The notes beneath the pieces are model-generated. The model saw only the letters and a list, made by a program, of their open reading frames with translations. It had not been told where the DNA came from and did not search any database. From Trichuris trichiura (taxonomy: Eukaryota > Nematoda > Enoplea > Trichinellida > Trichuridae), in contig JBAJFE010000023.1 of NCBI GenBank assembly GCA_037903355.1, forward strand, positions 2,108,001-2,172,000: a stretch of 64,000 nucleotides of DNA. The letters are read 5' to 3'. Position 1 is the first letter of the stretch. Every line of letters starts with the position of its first letter. The translations under genes were made by a program, and so were the position numbers. Of this stretch, positions 9,901-22,616 are shown in pieces.

Positions 9901-12900
9901 TTAAAGTCGTTGTTTCTCCGGTCACTTTATGCCGGCTGTTTGCCAAGTCGTACGCTGAATTTCGTTGTCTTTGTTGTTGACAACTTATTCCAAAGCTGCT
10001 GAATTCCTGTTCGTTTAATCGTTGCCAGTGGGCGTTGCTAGACTTTTCTTTCCAAATGAAAGATCGTTCTGTTTGCATAGCAGTTGCAACTTGCTCTGCT
10101 TCGTCTGTTTTGCAGCTCTCACGTTTGTACATATTTTAATAATAGCCTTTATCTGCGCTCTGGCTATGAATTCCGCTTATTCTTTATAGCTTAGCAATAC
10201 ATTCTTGGCATTAGACGACAAACTGACTGCCTCAGTCACGATATGAGTGCAATGTCACCGAGTGGTCTTAATGCTCCGTTCTCGGGTTGCTGGACGCGGT
10301 TTGTTGGGAAAAAATTTTTTTTCCTGCATGCCATGAGTCGCTCGTGTCCGTTGGGTAGTCTTAATTTTCGCAAGGATAGGTTTCTGGCCAACATGTGATG
10401 TTCATTGATTTTTTGTCGCAAAGGGGATTGGCTTGATTGTCAACAATGGCCGTACGCTTCAGCACAGATGTTTCCAAATTTGAACGACATCTCCGCTGAT
10501 GGCGGGTGTCGTTGCGCGCATTGCTTCATTTCCTCAATGAGCACCATTGTACGCCTTAAGTGGCCAATCGATCTAAGCAGTTGGAATCGGTTGAATCCGC
10601 CGACGCTTTTTTTCCAATAGCTTTCGCGGTCTGCCATTTAAGGTCAACTGTTAGTGTGACGGCTGTTCAAATGGTTGAAAGTAGTAATCACCTGTTTGAA
10701 TTGTTTCTTTTTTGTCACGTTTCGTTAATTGCCCAACGAAACAAGTTGCTTGCGCTTGTTGAAGAGCTCTTGATGAATGTCCAAGTTGACGGAACATCGG
10801 CGCACTTGCCGCTTAGTATTTTTCCTATTGAGGTTCCCATTCAAAGGATGTCACGTTTTGAAGTCACTTCGTAGCGTGCAGATTCTAATTAAAACTTTAA
10901 TGACGTAATGAAATGCCTTCAGTTGTCATTGGAGCAGGCAAACCGTTCCGTCATCAATGGCCTCTCTCTCTCTCACCGAGGAGGGATGTCATGACCGGAC
11001 TACTTGAGAATCTGAACCAGGCATTGCGTGAGCTTGTCCCATTACCAACAGCTGATGTTGCCACTGCGTCGATATTGATCCGTTTAAACTGAAGGTGTCG
11101 ATCCAGTCGACTACTTTAAATGTAGACATTACCGTTATCGCCGAGCCTATTTCGTGTCGACACGATGGCGTTGAGTGATTTTGTTCATTTTCCTGTTTTT
11201 TAACTTAACCATACTTGGGAAACAGCCTTATTTGGGGAGCGCCAGTGTTTGGAAGGTTATTACTTGAAGCACGTTGAGCAGACTTCGTACGCTCGAATAT
11301 TTGCGTATTACTTTGTCGAGCTGAGTACGCCACATGTCGAGTATCCCCATCGTTGGCATCGATCTTCTTTCGCTATTGGTCGGTCAATCGAAAACGGACA
11401 ACGTATCCTGACATGTATTAGGTCTGGCGAGCGCATTGACTATTCCGCAACGCAGACGTTAAAACCACATTATGGCTACGCTACGACGCGTACCAAGATC
11501 TGCCACGTTTCATAATTTGGCAAACGGCAAAGATAATAAGATAGCCACGAGATATGAGCCGCCGAAATTTTTTGGCGAATGGTTATCCCGTTTTTGTCGC
11601 CATTATAGAAGGTCTCCAATGTCTGCCGGCATGGTACCTTCGTTTAGTTTGCGTAAGCTGTCTCTTACATCGCTTCTCTTCAATCTTTTCTTTTTTTTAC
11701 CACTGATATTTATTGTTGAGAAAAAAAGCAGTGTGCTGTTCACTTTAGCTGTTGTGCATGAAGACGGTTCGGATGGAAAAAGTTCCGATGCGTCTCCGTC
11801 GTACGAGGCCAACGATGCTGCTTCGCCATCTGTCAGCAACGTGGGAACCAGTAGTACGGTGAAAATGCGCAAAAAGAAGGCCGGACGAAGGTGGACAGAA
11901 GTAAGCGAAATAAAATTGGACCAATCTTTTAACTTATGCGCCGCGCATAATTCTTTTTGGATGCATTGATTTTTCTAAGAACGAAAGTTTTCTTTTGTTC
12001 CCTCTTGCCAACCTGGTTAACGTTCCATGGGGCCATCGTCAATTGCTTTCCATTAGGCAATTGCGCGCGCGCGCGAGATTTTCAAAATTGATCCTACATG
12101 CTCGTTACGGCTTTTTGCAGAGAGACATTCAAAAGCGGCTCTCCTTGCCGGCCGACCTTCGGCTACCACTTAGCGTTGTTGAGAAATTGAACACAACTCC
12201 AATTTTGAACCGTCCATTGACTAGAAAAAGTCGCCGCGCTTCGTTGGTAAGTGAACGAAGTAGGCGTCGTCGTCTCGAGATTTGAACAACGCGTGTTTTC
12301 TTTGCTTTAGTCGGAAATCGGCTTTGGCAAATTGGAATCCTACCAAAAGTTGGAAAAGCTTGGCGAAGGCACTTACGCCACTGTGTACAAGGGTCGATCG
12401 CGTCTAACGGACGCTCTTGTTGCGCTGAAGGAGATTCGCTTGGAACAAGAAGAAGGGGCACCGTGCACCGCTATTCGCGAAGTTTCGCTGCTCAGAGAGT
12501 TGCGTCACGCCAATGTCGTAACTCTTCACGACATCATATACACCGATAAGACTTTGACTTTGGTTTTTGAGTACCTGGTAAATGCCTATTTTTGGGCACG
12601 CATTTTTTAAAATTTATTATCTTTCTTTCTCAAGGATTCCGACTTGAAGCAGTACATGGATGCTTGCGGCAATCTTCTCAGCATGAACAACATAAAGGTG
12701 AGTTTTGGCCAACGGCCTTTTTTTTCGTAGGACGAATAGGAAAGAATGCTTGCAGATTTTCGCTTTTCAAATTTTACGCGGTCTCGCCTACTGCCACGCC
12801 AGACGGGTGTTGCACAGAGATCTGAAACCGCAAAATTTGTTGATCAATCAAAGGGGTGAATTGAAATTGGCCGATTTCGGTAAGTACAATTTTTCCTATT

Positions 12901-15900
12901 GTTCCTATGTAAATTGCTCGCGCGCGCGATGGCTCAACGACGGGCGTTCAATTTTTGAATGGACAAACCGGTAACTTGCGTTCGTATTGGCGCAGCCTGG
13001 CTGGTCATTGCCTTCACTTCTTATTCAGCAGTTCTTTTTTCTTTGCCAATGCATGCATGACAGCTCCGACGAACTTCAATTGGCCATTGGAGAAGGCGTT
13101 TCTGTTTGGCCGAGAAGTTGGTCGGCATTGCTCGCATAGCTTTGACGAAAGTTCGACTTTCGCCTAAGCTGTTGAATAGAGGGGGATGGGGCAGCTGGAA
13201 ACGACAGAACGCTTGTGACTTTTTAATATTATTGCGCCCAAGAGAAATGCGAGCAACGTGTTATTTAAAAACCTCTTTTCCTCGTAGTGTACTAGACGAC
13301 GGCGGCGGCGGCAATGTTGTTGGCTGGCTGGTGGTATGCGCGCAGTTAGCTAAGCCAACGTAAGTGACGAGTCGCCGCAACTGTTCAATCTCTTTAAAAT
13401 CCAAGCAATTTACCGTCAACTCATTGCTTCAAAAGTGCTTCTGTAATTAGAACAAGTTTAAAAGCTGTTATATTCACGCTATAACCCAAAAGAGCAACAG
13501 ATCTGCAAAAGTTGAATTGAGCTGGCGCGAAATGTGTCTCGTATATGGTGGGATTGGTGTTGCTTAAAAGCAGGGATGGACAGAGGCCTATAGAAGTTGC
13601 GCTGAACTGATGAGAGCAAGGTTTAAGTTGTTTACTTGGCATGAGCTGAGATATTGCCCCAGTGCGATGGCTTTAATCGAGACGGATAATTAGCAATTGT
13701 TATTAACTGTCACTTAGAGGGGAATTGAAGTTGGCTCATCTCGTAGCTCTTCATTCCAATATGCATTGTCGATTGCGAATTTAAATACGATTCTGTATGC
13801 ATTTGTGACTTTAGCTCATTTATTGCTTTGAGCGATTAAGTGTCCGCTTCGGCTTTTGCGAACAATTTGACTATCTGTTGTTTTTTTTGGCGTCGCCCCA
13901 ACGTCGCTTGTTTCGATTTTTTGAGTTGCAGCTAACAGTTGCCTTGAGATTACTTAAAGTCGACGCGGCTTTGAATGGTCGTACAGCGCGCCTAAGGATG
14001 AGCAATCGAAGAAGCAGCAATTGGTCGTCAACGAAAGCTTTGCTTTTCCTTTTATCTTTTTAATTGACAGTGCAATGAAGCATTGAGGCTTTATTGGGCC
14101 ATCGTGGAATGGGTATTCCGCTTTTGTTGGTTAACCGCTTTTCTCCTAAGGGCATCGATTTTCTCTTTCGCGTCCAAACGTTTCCATTGTTGATAAATGC
14201 CATTGATTCGTAGCACTATCAGAAAGCTTGTTCGTCTAATGTTCCTTTTCTTATGCCCATTTATTGCCGGCAGCGGGTCGCCGAAAGTAGTAGTTTACGC
14301 ATTGAAGATTCAGCGATACTACCCGAATTAGCCATCGAGCATTAGTTATTTGCTAGCGTTATTGTCCATCAATCTGTTCAACGGAATTGAAGTGAATGGT
14401 AATTTCAGTAGCAAATGCCAAACGATAACTTAAGGACAGAGGCCGCGGCGGTTTGTTATTTCCTAACTTATTAGCTTTGTTCTTGCGTGGCCACATGTTG
14501 AGCTTTAGTGTCTTTTTTTTGCGAAGCGTTTGTTGAATTAAGTGCACTTTAGAAGTTGAAAACACTTGTCTACAGTACTTGTTTGCTTGTATGTTCAGAA
14601 GCAGTCTGCATTTTACGGTTTTACTGCGCGCGTAAAATTCTACGTCTGGTTGCCTGTGTCTTTTCATTCTTTTTCTTTGAAGACCACTATGTCGTTTGTT
14701 GCAGTTGTTTTGTAAGTATTAACGAGTAATGCTGACGGAGTAGAAGTCTTGACGGCTGCACTAAAAACTGGGGAAAGTATCTTCGACTGATTACTCGTCA
14801 GCATTATATTTCTGGGAATAGAAGTGCTTTGACAGGTCAGAAGAAATATTGTTTTGTTGGCGAAACTTCTGATCCTTATACTACAAGGAGGGAGTAAGGC
14901 CCCAATGCTCTGCTGGCATTAATCAGCTGCAAGGCTGCTGTATCAGACAGCCAGGACAGATTGACTCTGATGGCATTGGGCTTAAAAAACTGACACTTTT
15001 ATCTACAAGAGTAATGCAGAGCATAGATTGACTAGTCGCTCCCAGCTTTTGAGAATGAGTCATCTGGAACTGCGCGCATTTTTTGATAATTATACCACTT
15101 CCAATTTGTCTGAGGCGCCCGCCGACTGTTGAGTGATAAAGCCTTATCTTATCTCTTTATTTTTGAATGATGATTTCACGCTATGCTTCTATCGCTTCTC
15201 TGTAAATACGTCGTTAGCCAACATGTACTGCGGAGGTTCGCAACCTCTCTTAGATCACTGCGTCTTGAACGTAAAATTCAGTTATACCGCGCGAAGATTC
15301 AATTGTTATGTAGCATTCCATCCCATAAAAGGATTTAGAAACAGCAATAGACATGTAAATTAAAGCTTTAATTCCCTTATCAAGAAAGCTAGCGCAACGG
15401 TAGCGCGAAAGTAGATTTTGAAAGCTTCGAAGTTTCAAGAAGTTAATAAGTAATGAATATAGTCGCCTGCTGATAAAAGAAATGACATCTCACTGACAGA
15501 AATTTAACTCCATCTTGCAACGGCGTAATATCGTTTCGCAGTTCTCTTTTAAGGATGCATAACGACATCACCGTATGATCTGTAAACAGGGAAACGCGTA
15601 GCTTCAATACTGAAGGTTTAGTAAACAAAGCTCGTGGTCACATGTCAGCTCTGTGCGTCACTCGTTCGGTGATTATTTGACAGAGAAAACCTATTGTCAC
15701 GTAGGCCGGCCATTACTTCTGGGCCCCGGGAATTTTTATATCCAACTCAAAAGGTGCCAAACTATTGATATCTTTTTGTGAGCGGCTTTTGTTAGCCTAA
15801 GTCTAAAAGGCGATCTCAATATTCAATTCCTCTCGACCCGTTCGACTTGTTTCAGCGGTTTATGCGAAGAATGGTCATTTGCCAGATTGCATAGTAATAG

Positions 15901-17583
15901 CCTTGACAATGACTGGCGCAGCAGTTGTGTTCTGGTTGTCTTTTTTTTTACCGTAGGAGTCGTAAAGCGTAGCGTAAATATACTTTGCAGTCATGTTTGT
16001 TACGTTTCGAATCGGTGCTTCTATTATTATGTTCTTTTGGCGTAGGTGAAGAATTAACAAAGAATAATAACGCGTATTGAAGACGGTGCTTGCTTGGTAT
16101 GGCAGTAAATGTCGTGAATTGACCGATCCCTGTAGTTTAATGAACGCGTGGACGAGTAATCGGTCCATTTAACTCCATTTACCAGGGTGACAAAAGGGTT
16201 GATCTTATTACTTTGTTCATCAACGCAAGGAAATGAGAATAGTTTGAAGGAAGACAACAGTTGAAATAGGTTGGGATATATGTCATATGCGCTTTCTGTA
16301 ACAAGCGCACATAAATGTTATGACTACATAGGCATCAGCAGCTTGTGTATTTGTATGTATTTATTTTGTCTAAAATAGCTTTCAAGATTGGCTCTGTTGG
16401 GCCGAAAGGGCGAGGACATTTTGCTCACCGTTAATTCTTTCGTCCTTTAACCATTGCATTACATCTAGCTTTGAAAACGGTTTACGGCCAATCCTGAAAC
16501 CTATATCATACACACATGCATGGGCTGCTTACGCTTGCGTATTCACGGAACTTTACACATCTGTACTGGAAAGCTGTATTTTTAAAGTTATGTAAATTTT
16601 CAAATTTGATGTCGCAATAGACCAGCGTAATCTGAGAACTGCCGGAACTTTGTGGTGGTCACTCGCGGTCCACTTCATCTACACGCTGAGGTTAATTATC
16701 TGCTAAGAGGATGTTCTACTGCGCTGCTAGCTGAGTTTTCTGTACTCGGGCAGTTCTGAGTCAGCAAAAAAGATCTAAATGCACAGTGCTCGAATGTTTG
16801 CTAGTTCGCGGAAGCTAGTAAGAGTACTTTATTTTAAGATACAGCGAATTGGTAGTTTTAGATTTACTAGTTTTGTCATATTTTATTATTATAGGTTTGG
16901 CTAGAGCAAAATCGGTACCAACAAAAACCTATTCGAACGAAGTAGTGACTCTATGGTATCGTCCACCGGACATTCTACTCGGGTGCACCGACTATTCAAC
17001 CCATATTGATATGTGGTACGTATGTACGCCCCAGAATTGTCATCGTAAATTGCATTCAGTATTTTAGGGGAGTTGGCTGCATACTGTACGAGATGGTTAC
17101 GGGCAGACCATTTTTCCCGGGTCGAACAGTGGACGAGCAGTTGCATTTAATCTTTCGGGCATTGGGTATCCCCAGACGGCCGCAGCATGCCGAATTGGTG
17201 GACAAAATAGAACAATCGGCCTTTCACTTTCCCAACTATCGTCCAGAACCATTTATTAATCACGCGCCTCGATTAGATATGGACGGTTTGGATTTGCTCT
17301 CTCAACTTCTTCAATTTGATGGTCGTAATCGTATTGGTGCCCGCATGGGTATGCGCCATGCATTCTTTTCCAGTCTGCCGGCCGAGATACACGACCTCGA
17401 CGACAGTAAGTGAATGCGCGCATAATTGATTTAAGGATGTAAGCTAAGGTGCGATTCCTTTTTGAAGGTGAAAGTATCTTCGTTGTCCCAGGCGTTCACT
17501 TGTCCCGTGATCCCGGACGAAGAAACTATCAGCAAGACTATCAGTACAGTTTAATAAGGAGCCGTCGACAAAGCATGTTATGA
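6988..17583 (+). CDS. PCTAIRE cyclin-dependent kinase (CDK16/17/18 type)
   Basis: Nine exons: 6988-7225, 11749-11900, 12121-12246, 12311-12577, 12635-12697, 12756-12879, 16895-17015, 17068-17405, 17468-17583. All join in phase to 514 residues (human CDK16 is 496). The start ATG has an in-frame TGA directly before it. The N-terminus '[13 protein letters not shown]' and the block '[15 protein letters not shown]' match the regulatory extension of CDK16-18. In the kinase domain: GEGTYATVY at 190-198, catalytic Lys212 in VALKE, the PCTAIRE helix exactly at 223-229, HRDLKPQN at 302-309 and DFG at 322-324. All catalytic residues are present. The family acts in neuronal transport, ciliary signalling and the cell cycle, with cyclin Y-type partners. 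Introns 1 (4523 nt) and 6 (4015 nt) are unusually long here; the latter splits the DFG codon. Likely orthologue of C. elegans pct-1. Confidence 0.96.
7226..11748 (+). other. Long intron 1 of the PCTAIRE kinase gene
   Basis: 4523 nt with donor GGTAAAG and acceptor CACTTTAG. Around 10.4-10.9 kb both strands carry open frames of 60-105 codons, but none has a recognisable motif or clear exon borders, so no nested gene is called. An alternative first exon could hide here. No RNA gene was recognised. Confidence 0.6.
12880..16894 (+). other. Long intron 6 of the PCTAIRE kinase gene
   Basis: 4015 nt between GTAAGT and a TATTATTATAG acceptor. No coding exon was recognised. It contains the hairpin cluster listed separately at 14728-14980. 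Confidence 0.7.
14728..14980 (+). ncRNA. Three consecutive predicted hairpins inside a kinase intron
   Basis: Hairpin 1 (14728-14805): arms AATGCTGACG...AGTC and GACT...CGTCAGCATT pair over about 20 bp with small bulges. Hairpin 2 (14835-14875): arms GGTCAGAAG and CTTCTGATCC. Hairpin 3 (14901-14980): outer arms CCCAATGC and GCATTGGG, with an inner stem GGCTG/CAGCC. The order and 40-80 nt size suggest intronic pre-miRNA-like or other structured RNA. They were seen by eye only, so chance or a decayed repeat cannot be excluded. Confidence 0.25.
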
Positions 17584-19947
17584 CCGCTAATATAGTGGCC
17601 ATCCATTGTTATAAGGCCCAGTCAGTGGCCATTTATATTTCTTTTTAGCTAGCATGGGAAAAGTTAAGCTTAAAGGCGACTGCTTAGTCGTCTACTTGGG
17701 AAACTGATTCGCTGCTCATTTTTACCGCAGTGCCCTTTAGCGCGCTTCGAACAGCGCCAAATATGTTCAAAGGGTCCGCTCACTACTGCTATACAAGCAA
17801 GTTCACGTGCATAGGCACTCGCGCGCAAACATCCTTCTTATCTTCTGATTTTGAAAGCTGCTGCTGCTTAAATGCTTGCATATTTTTCTTTTTATCGTAT
17901 CTTTCAAAATCGTGCTCTCATCAGCAGGCTGGTACGTGAAATTAGCTATGGACAGCATTGGTTTCTGTCATTAGCGTCAACGTGTTTGAACATTGTCCAG
18001 CGTTTAACAGTTAGGCTCTGTTGCCTTATTTTGAACCACTGATTCCAAGTAAATGGAGTTCAGTTAGCTATTTTTTCCATCAACATAATGCTGTTGCGTT
18101 AATGTTTCTACTACCGTCCCGAAAACATATGGTTACCACGCGTGGGTGCGCACATTTATTGTTGCGGTTGAAACCTAGCAGTAACAGTTGAATCATCGGC
18201 AATTCGTCTTTGCTTTTTCAGGTATTCAAGGGCTGGTTGACCTGTTTGCGTACGCAAACACGGGAAGTGGTTTAAGGCGCGGCAAGAAATGTTTGCACAT
18301 TTTTGGCTGTAGGTTCCATGGTCGATCAGGCGTAAGGTTCTTCGCGTCGATTATCAGACGACGGCGAAGCTAACTGCACAAAGACTCGCGATTTCCGCAA
18401 ACGTGTTTTTAACTTTACAATTGACAAACACTTCTTTACGCTCCCCTTTCAGCGGAACAGTATCCTTTGCGGCGACGCATTCGTAACCATATAGGGCCGC
18501 GGGAAAAGTTTGCCAACGCGTTTTGTAACTTTAACGCACCGACAAATTCGGCAGTCAATTTTATCACATCTGTGGATGGTTGTTCTTCAATCGGGCGAGT
18601 AAAACAACGGGAATGCGAATGAATTTGCACCTGCAAACACTTAGTACGTTTTTCGCTCCTTGCAAGTGTTTTCGTAGCTTTTCCCGGTTGTAATGTGGTA
18701 ACTTCTGTATTAAAATTAAACAAGTAATCCAGGAACAAATGAATGAATATTTATTGGTCTCTTCGTCTAATTGCCTGCCAACAATACCGTACACCCGAAA
18801 GTAATCAGGTTAGTTGCACTCGTAAACATTCGGTAAAACCAGCAGAGTCGATTGATCAGTTTTCGCGCATAATATATGAGAAATACACGTTTCCTTTTTG
18901 TTATCCACGTGTTCATCCTGCTGTGACCTTACGGCGAGGTTTAGCCTACGTCAGAACATGAGCCTTATGTTTAATTTGGTGTTTACAGAACGGCACAGTA
19001 GGATCGTCTGCACATTCACGACTTGAGGCTAGAACTTATAACTGCGCAATCGGCGTTATTTATCTTACTGTATGTTTACACGTAGAGCAAACCTGATTAA
19101 TGCTAGGAAATTGTAATGTTTGCAGGCAAGTAGGGGAAGAAATCCGCACTTTAACAGGAAAAATGCGTTTGATTGAGCCTGAAGGCTTCGGAATAACTTC
19201 CGCCTATGTTTATGCAAATTTGGTTCTTATGGGTAAGAAACCAAGACTTTGATGCTCCTGAGAATCAAGCGAAGACTGTCTGGCGTCTCAAAAGGAACAG
19301 AACAAATTAAGGGAATCAGCAATTCGCTTGACTCTTTCAGTCGGAACATCTAATACCGCAGAAGCAAAAGATGGCTATTATTATGACTTTAAATAACCAA
19401 CTACTCAAAACGGCTCTTTCATATCATTGCGTTTACCAATGTTTTAGATTCATAAGAGTACTTGAGCTAAGCATTTGCAAAATTGTTTGTATCAGACAGA
19501 CACCCGCTTACACTTAACTTTTGCTGGCAGAGAAAGCTGCGACGATTACACCATTTTGACTCAGAAGCCATTTGCATTTCCGGTTGCCAGTCCCCCTTTG
19601 TTAACAGATGTTAAACGTTGCTGAAAAGATTTGTAAGAACTTGCTCATCTTTCCTACGGTAAAACTTTCAAACCGAACAATTCAGCCGAATGTCCATGGC
19701 CATTCTGCGTTAACAAAGGCGCAGGCATTAATATGTTGCAAAGACTTCACCATACGTCACGGACGCATGGAGCGCACACCCGGAGGTTTTATTAACTTTC
19801 AACTTAGGTAAAGGAGAAACAAACGAAATTTCTCAAGGTGTAAAAACGCGGTTGCATGCTAATTTTAGCGCACATTACTGCTAAAGGGTCCAGGCGCATA
19901 CGAGAAGGAGGGCACACGGTAAAGGAGCGGAAGTAACGGTCGTTTGC
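17584..19947. other. Intergenic region between the PCTAIRE kinase and NTF2 genes
   Basis: Holds the 3' flanks of two convergent genes. A TTTATT at 19788-19793 is an AATAAA on the minus strand, 155 nt past the NTF2 stop. Open frames around 18.2-18.8 kb are short and unrecognised. No repeats or RNA genes were found. Confidence 0.4.
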
Positions 19948-20352
19948 TCACATGTTGTGCAGCACAAGCGTGAATATTTCGTTCGAGATGAAAAACGATG
20001 TACCACCTGGAGCCGGTTTTAAGACGAACGTGTGCGAATAACTTTGCGGCATGTCTTCATCCGTTTTCAATTGACCAAGTACGAGCACCAGGACACTACC
20101 ATCCGCCAAAGGTTGGCAGTCGACTTTAGTAATTGCGCGTTGAATGCTTTTGAACGGTAAGCCGGAATACTTTTGCAAAATTGCCTCCTTGCCTTTCATT
20201 TGAGCACCTTCGAACGTCACGTACGATTCCAAGGGATCATACAGGTCAGCCACACCTGTCGAGCGAGTTGTACCATCCGTCACATCGAACATTCGATAGT
20301 AGTGCTGCACAAAAGCTTGACCAATACTTTCAAAGTTCGGATTGTAAGCCAT
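19948..20352 (-). CDS. Nuclear transport factor 2 (NTF2)
   Basis: One uninterrupted frame of 134 residues (human NTF2 is 127). It shows the NTF2 family pattern: 'FVQHYYRMFD' near the N-terminus, 'YVTFEG', 'LPFKSIQ', 'VDCQPLADGSVLVLVLGQL' and the terminal 'IFTLVLHNM'. NTF2 is a homodimer that binds RanGDP and FxFG nucleoporins and carries Ran back into the nucleus. A stretch after 'FDVTDG' is a few residues longer than in vertebrates. The gene has no intron, in contrast to its neighbours. Likely orthologue of C. elegans ran-4. The whole fold is present, so a G3BP-type or p15-type relative is unlikely. Confidence 0.95.
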   Translation of the reverse strand: MAYNPNFESIGQAFVQHYYRMFDVTDGTTRSTGVADLYDPLESYVTFEGAQMKGKEAILQKYSGLPFKSIQRAITKVDCQPLADGSVLVLVLGQLKTDEDMPQSYSHTFVLKPAPGGTSFFISNEIFTLVLHNM

Positions 20353-21419
20353 TAAGTCCGGAGATCACAAAGTTAGCTTGCCGAAGAACAGTACAGTGCC
20401 GATTGAATGCTACCGTGCGAGTAGTGCATGATTAAGACATCGCGATGTGAATCATCAAATATCATGCGTTTCGTACAACGCAAATCATCTACTCACTTCG
20501 CATCGTACACCAAATAAATAACGTATTCGGTTAACTGGATATTGAAAACAAACGGTAGATGCCTAGGCGTTTGTAGCTGGTCATTTGTAGCCACAAAAAT
20601 AAATTTACCAATGAATGAATTTGGGAAAGAAGATTAAGACCTTAATCTTTCATTTAGCAAAATGCTAAGTACGAAGCATGCATTTGTTATGTAAGTGGCT
20701 TACATACGAAGAGTTGACGACTAATGAAAATTTCAGCACGAAGAGATTTGATGTTACATCGTTCATTTTTGTCTTCTGACTACTATAATGGTTTTCAAGT
20801 GACGATCTTAGATCTTATCGGTTCTTGTCTCTTAGCCGTACAGCTGACTGAAAAATCCGGTGATCCTCTTCTGCCCTTACTGTACCGATTATCATTTTCT
20901 GTCTGTACCTAAACCTGAGCTAAAATGTAAGCATTATGTTTAGCCTTAGGCTTAGCTGAAGCGAAACAAAACACGCGAACTTGCAATAAGACAGCAGGCT
21001 GGCTGAGAGACAAGCCCGCACAGTATTGCATAACGTATTTTGGTACACTGTGAACTTAGCTGATCAAAAGTTTTGAAGCAATAAGTACAAAACAAATTAA
21101 CTGTTTTACAAGTGCACTCCGTACTCACTATCTAAAGCAGCTGCTTGTTTTGTAACGTTACGTTTTACAGAAATGATTGCCAGGTTCGGTTGGTAAGAAT
21201 ATCGTGCAAGTATATTACGCGCGAAATGCTTGTTCAAATTTCATTCCGTCATCTATGGTTTAGTTGCAAAAGTGGCGACCGGTTAAGAGCGGCTGTTGTA
21301 GTATGTACAAAAATGGACTTTCGCTAATCCGTTTACTGTACACATGCGTACTGTAATTACAGCAGACTACGTGGAACGATTGTTTTGTTTAATTGATCTT
21401 CTGTACTCTTAGTGCAAAC
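20353..21419. other. Upstream flank of NTF2
   Basis: Presumed NTF2 promoter. No coding exon, repeat or RNA gene recognised. Confidence 0.35.
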
Positions 21420-21670
21420 ATGAACCGAAAAATTCAGCTTTGCTGGCGTTCTTCCACTCCAATGGACCAAGATACGCAATTGACGTCCTCTTTCTCTGCA
21501 AATGGCATACATTGCGGTAGCGCTTCAGCTTCGTCGTTTCGTCTGAGGTAAGTAAACATCCGCTGTTTGTTCTTTTTTTTTATGCCATGTGTCCCTGTTT
21601 GTCGAGTAGTTCAACTGCAGCTGATATCATTTGTCATTTCAACAGCTACGAAAGGTGCCGAGTTGAATAG
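21420..21670 (+). CDS. Possible short two-exon gene of unknown function
   Basis: An ATG at 21420 lies 7 nt after an acceptor-like CTGTACTCTTAG. Its frame runs to a strong donor (21547, then GTAAGT). An acceptor at 21641-21645 joins in phase to 21646-21670 and a TAG stop, giving about 50 residues rich in Ser and polar residues, with no recognised domain. The true 3' partner exon might be elsewhere. Evidence is only splice consensus and phase. Confidence 0.22.
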
Positions 21671-22616
21671 TTAGCCGATCACTAAAGTGGTCCAGTGATG
21701 TAACCTACTTAACTTTTTGCAAAAATGGTTTTATTCCATTGTATTTTCCCGCCTGTTCGCCAGTCTAAGCAGTCTAGCAGTCATTTCGTTCCGCACTAAT
21801 GGTTTTTGCTGCGGACTAGTTGCTTGCAGTTAAACTTTTCAAAAGCCCTCTAAAATGACGCGAATATAAACAGGTTCGTAAAGTTGCGCGTGAAGCCAGG
21901 CAAGAGTGCATTTCTACTTACAATAAACTTCAAAAAGTCGTCTTTTGATCATAAACATGTTTATGAGTTCGAGTTTTTTTTGGCTGTCTGAAGATTAGCG
22001 ATGTTCCGCAGGCGAAAGTTGAGCGCATGTTTCGAAAATTAAGGTCGAAAGTGCACTTGATCAGCAAGGGCTCGAATTGAACGCGTTTGTTCCCAACGCA
22101 CCTTCATACGGTGGTTTTGTACTTTTTGATCACGTTTACGGTAACGCTCCCTGTCCAACCACTAGAAAACTTTATCGCCGCATAGCTTTCGGAGCAAGGT
22201 GTGCGGCGTTGTCAGCGTGTTAAGGATGATTTTCGTAGCATAAACGTTAAGGTTGTTGCTAGGTATTGCTGACGTTGAAGCTTCCGGTGGCAACATTTGA
22301 GAAGCTGTTGCTTTTTCCGTTTTGCAGCCGAGTAAACTCGTAAACCTGTTTGCTAATATTCCGTGATGCTGCAAGCCATGTTCTGCGGACAAGGTTAATT
22401 TCTCCAACGTATCCGGCAGCTGTCTTGATAAAGGGGGTACCTTTAAAGTGTGTGCAGGTTAGCATGCGTTGTACAGTTTTATTTCTTCATTTTATGATCT
22501 TTGCTTACAGCGTCATAGGGAACAGGCATTGAACAGAAACTTGAAAATTAGGCATAATCGAACAGCTGGCCGTGCTTGCAGCCTCGATGTTAGCGGTTAG
22601 AATGCTAATTTTTCAC
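21671..22616. other. 3' flank of the TTBK-like kinase gene
   Basis: TTTATT at 22478-22483 is an AATAAA on the minus strand, about 135 nt past the kinase stop. No gene recognised. Confidence 0.4.

Noticed and set aside
12061..12076. GC dinucleotide run
   Set aside because: A short simple repeat inside a kinase intron, with no sign of function.
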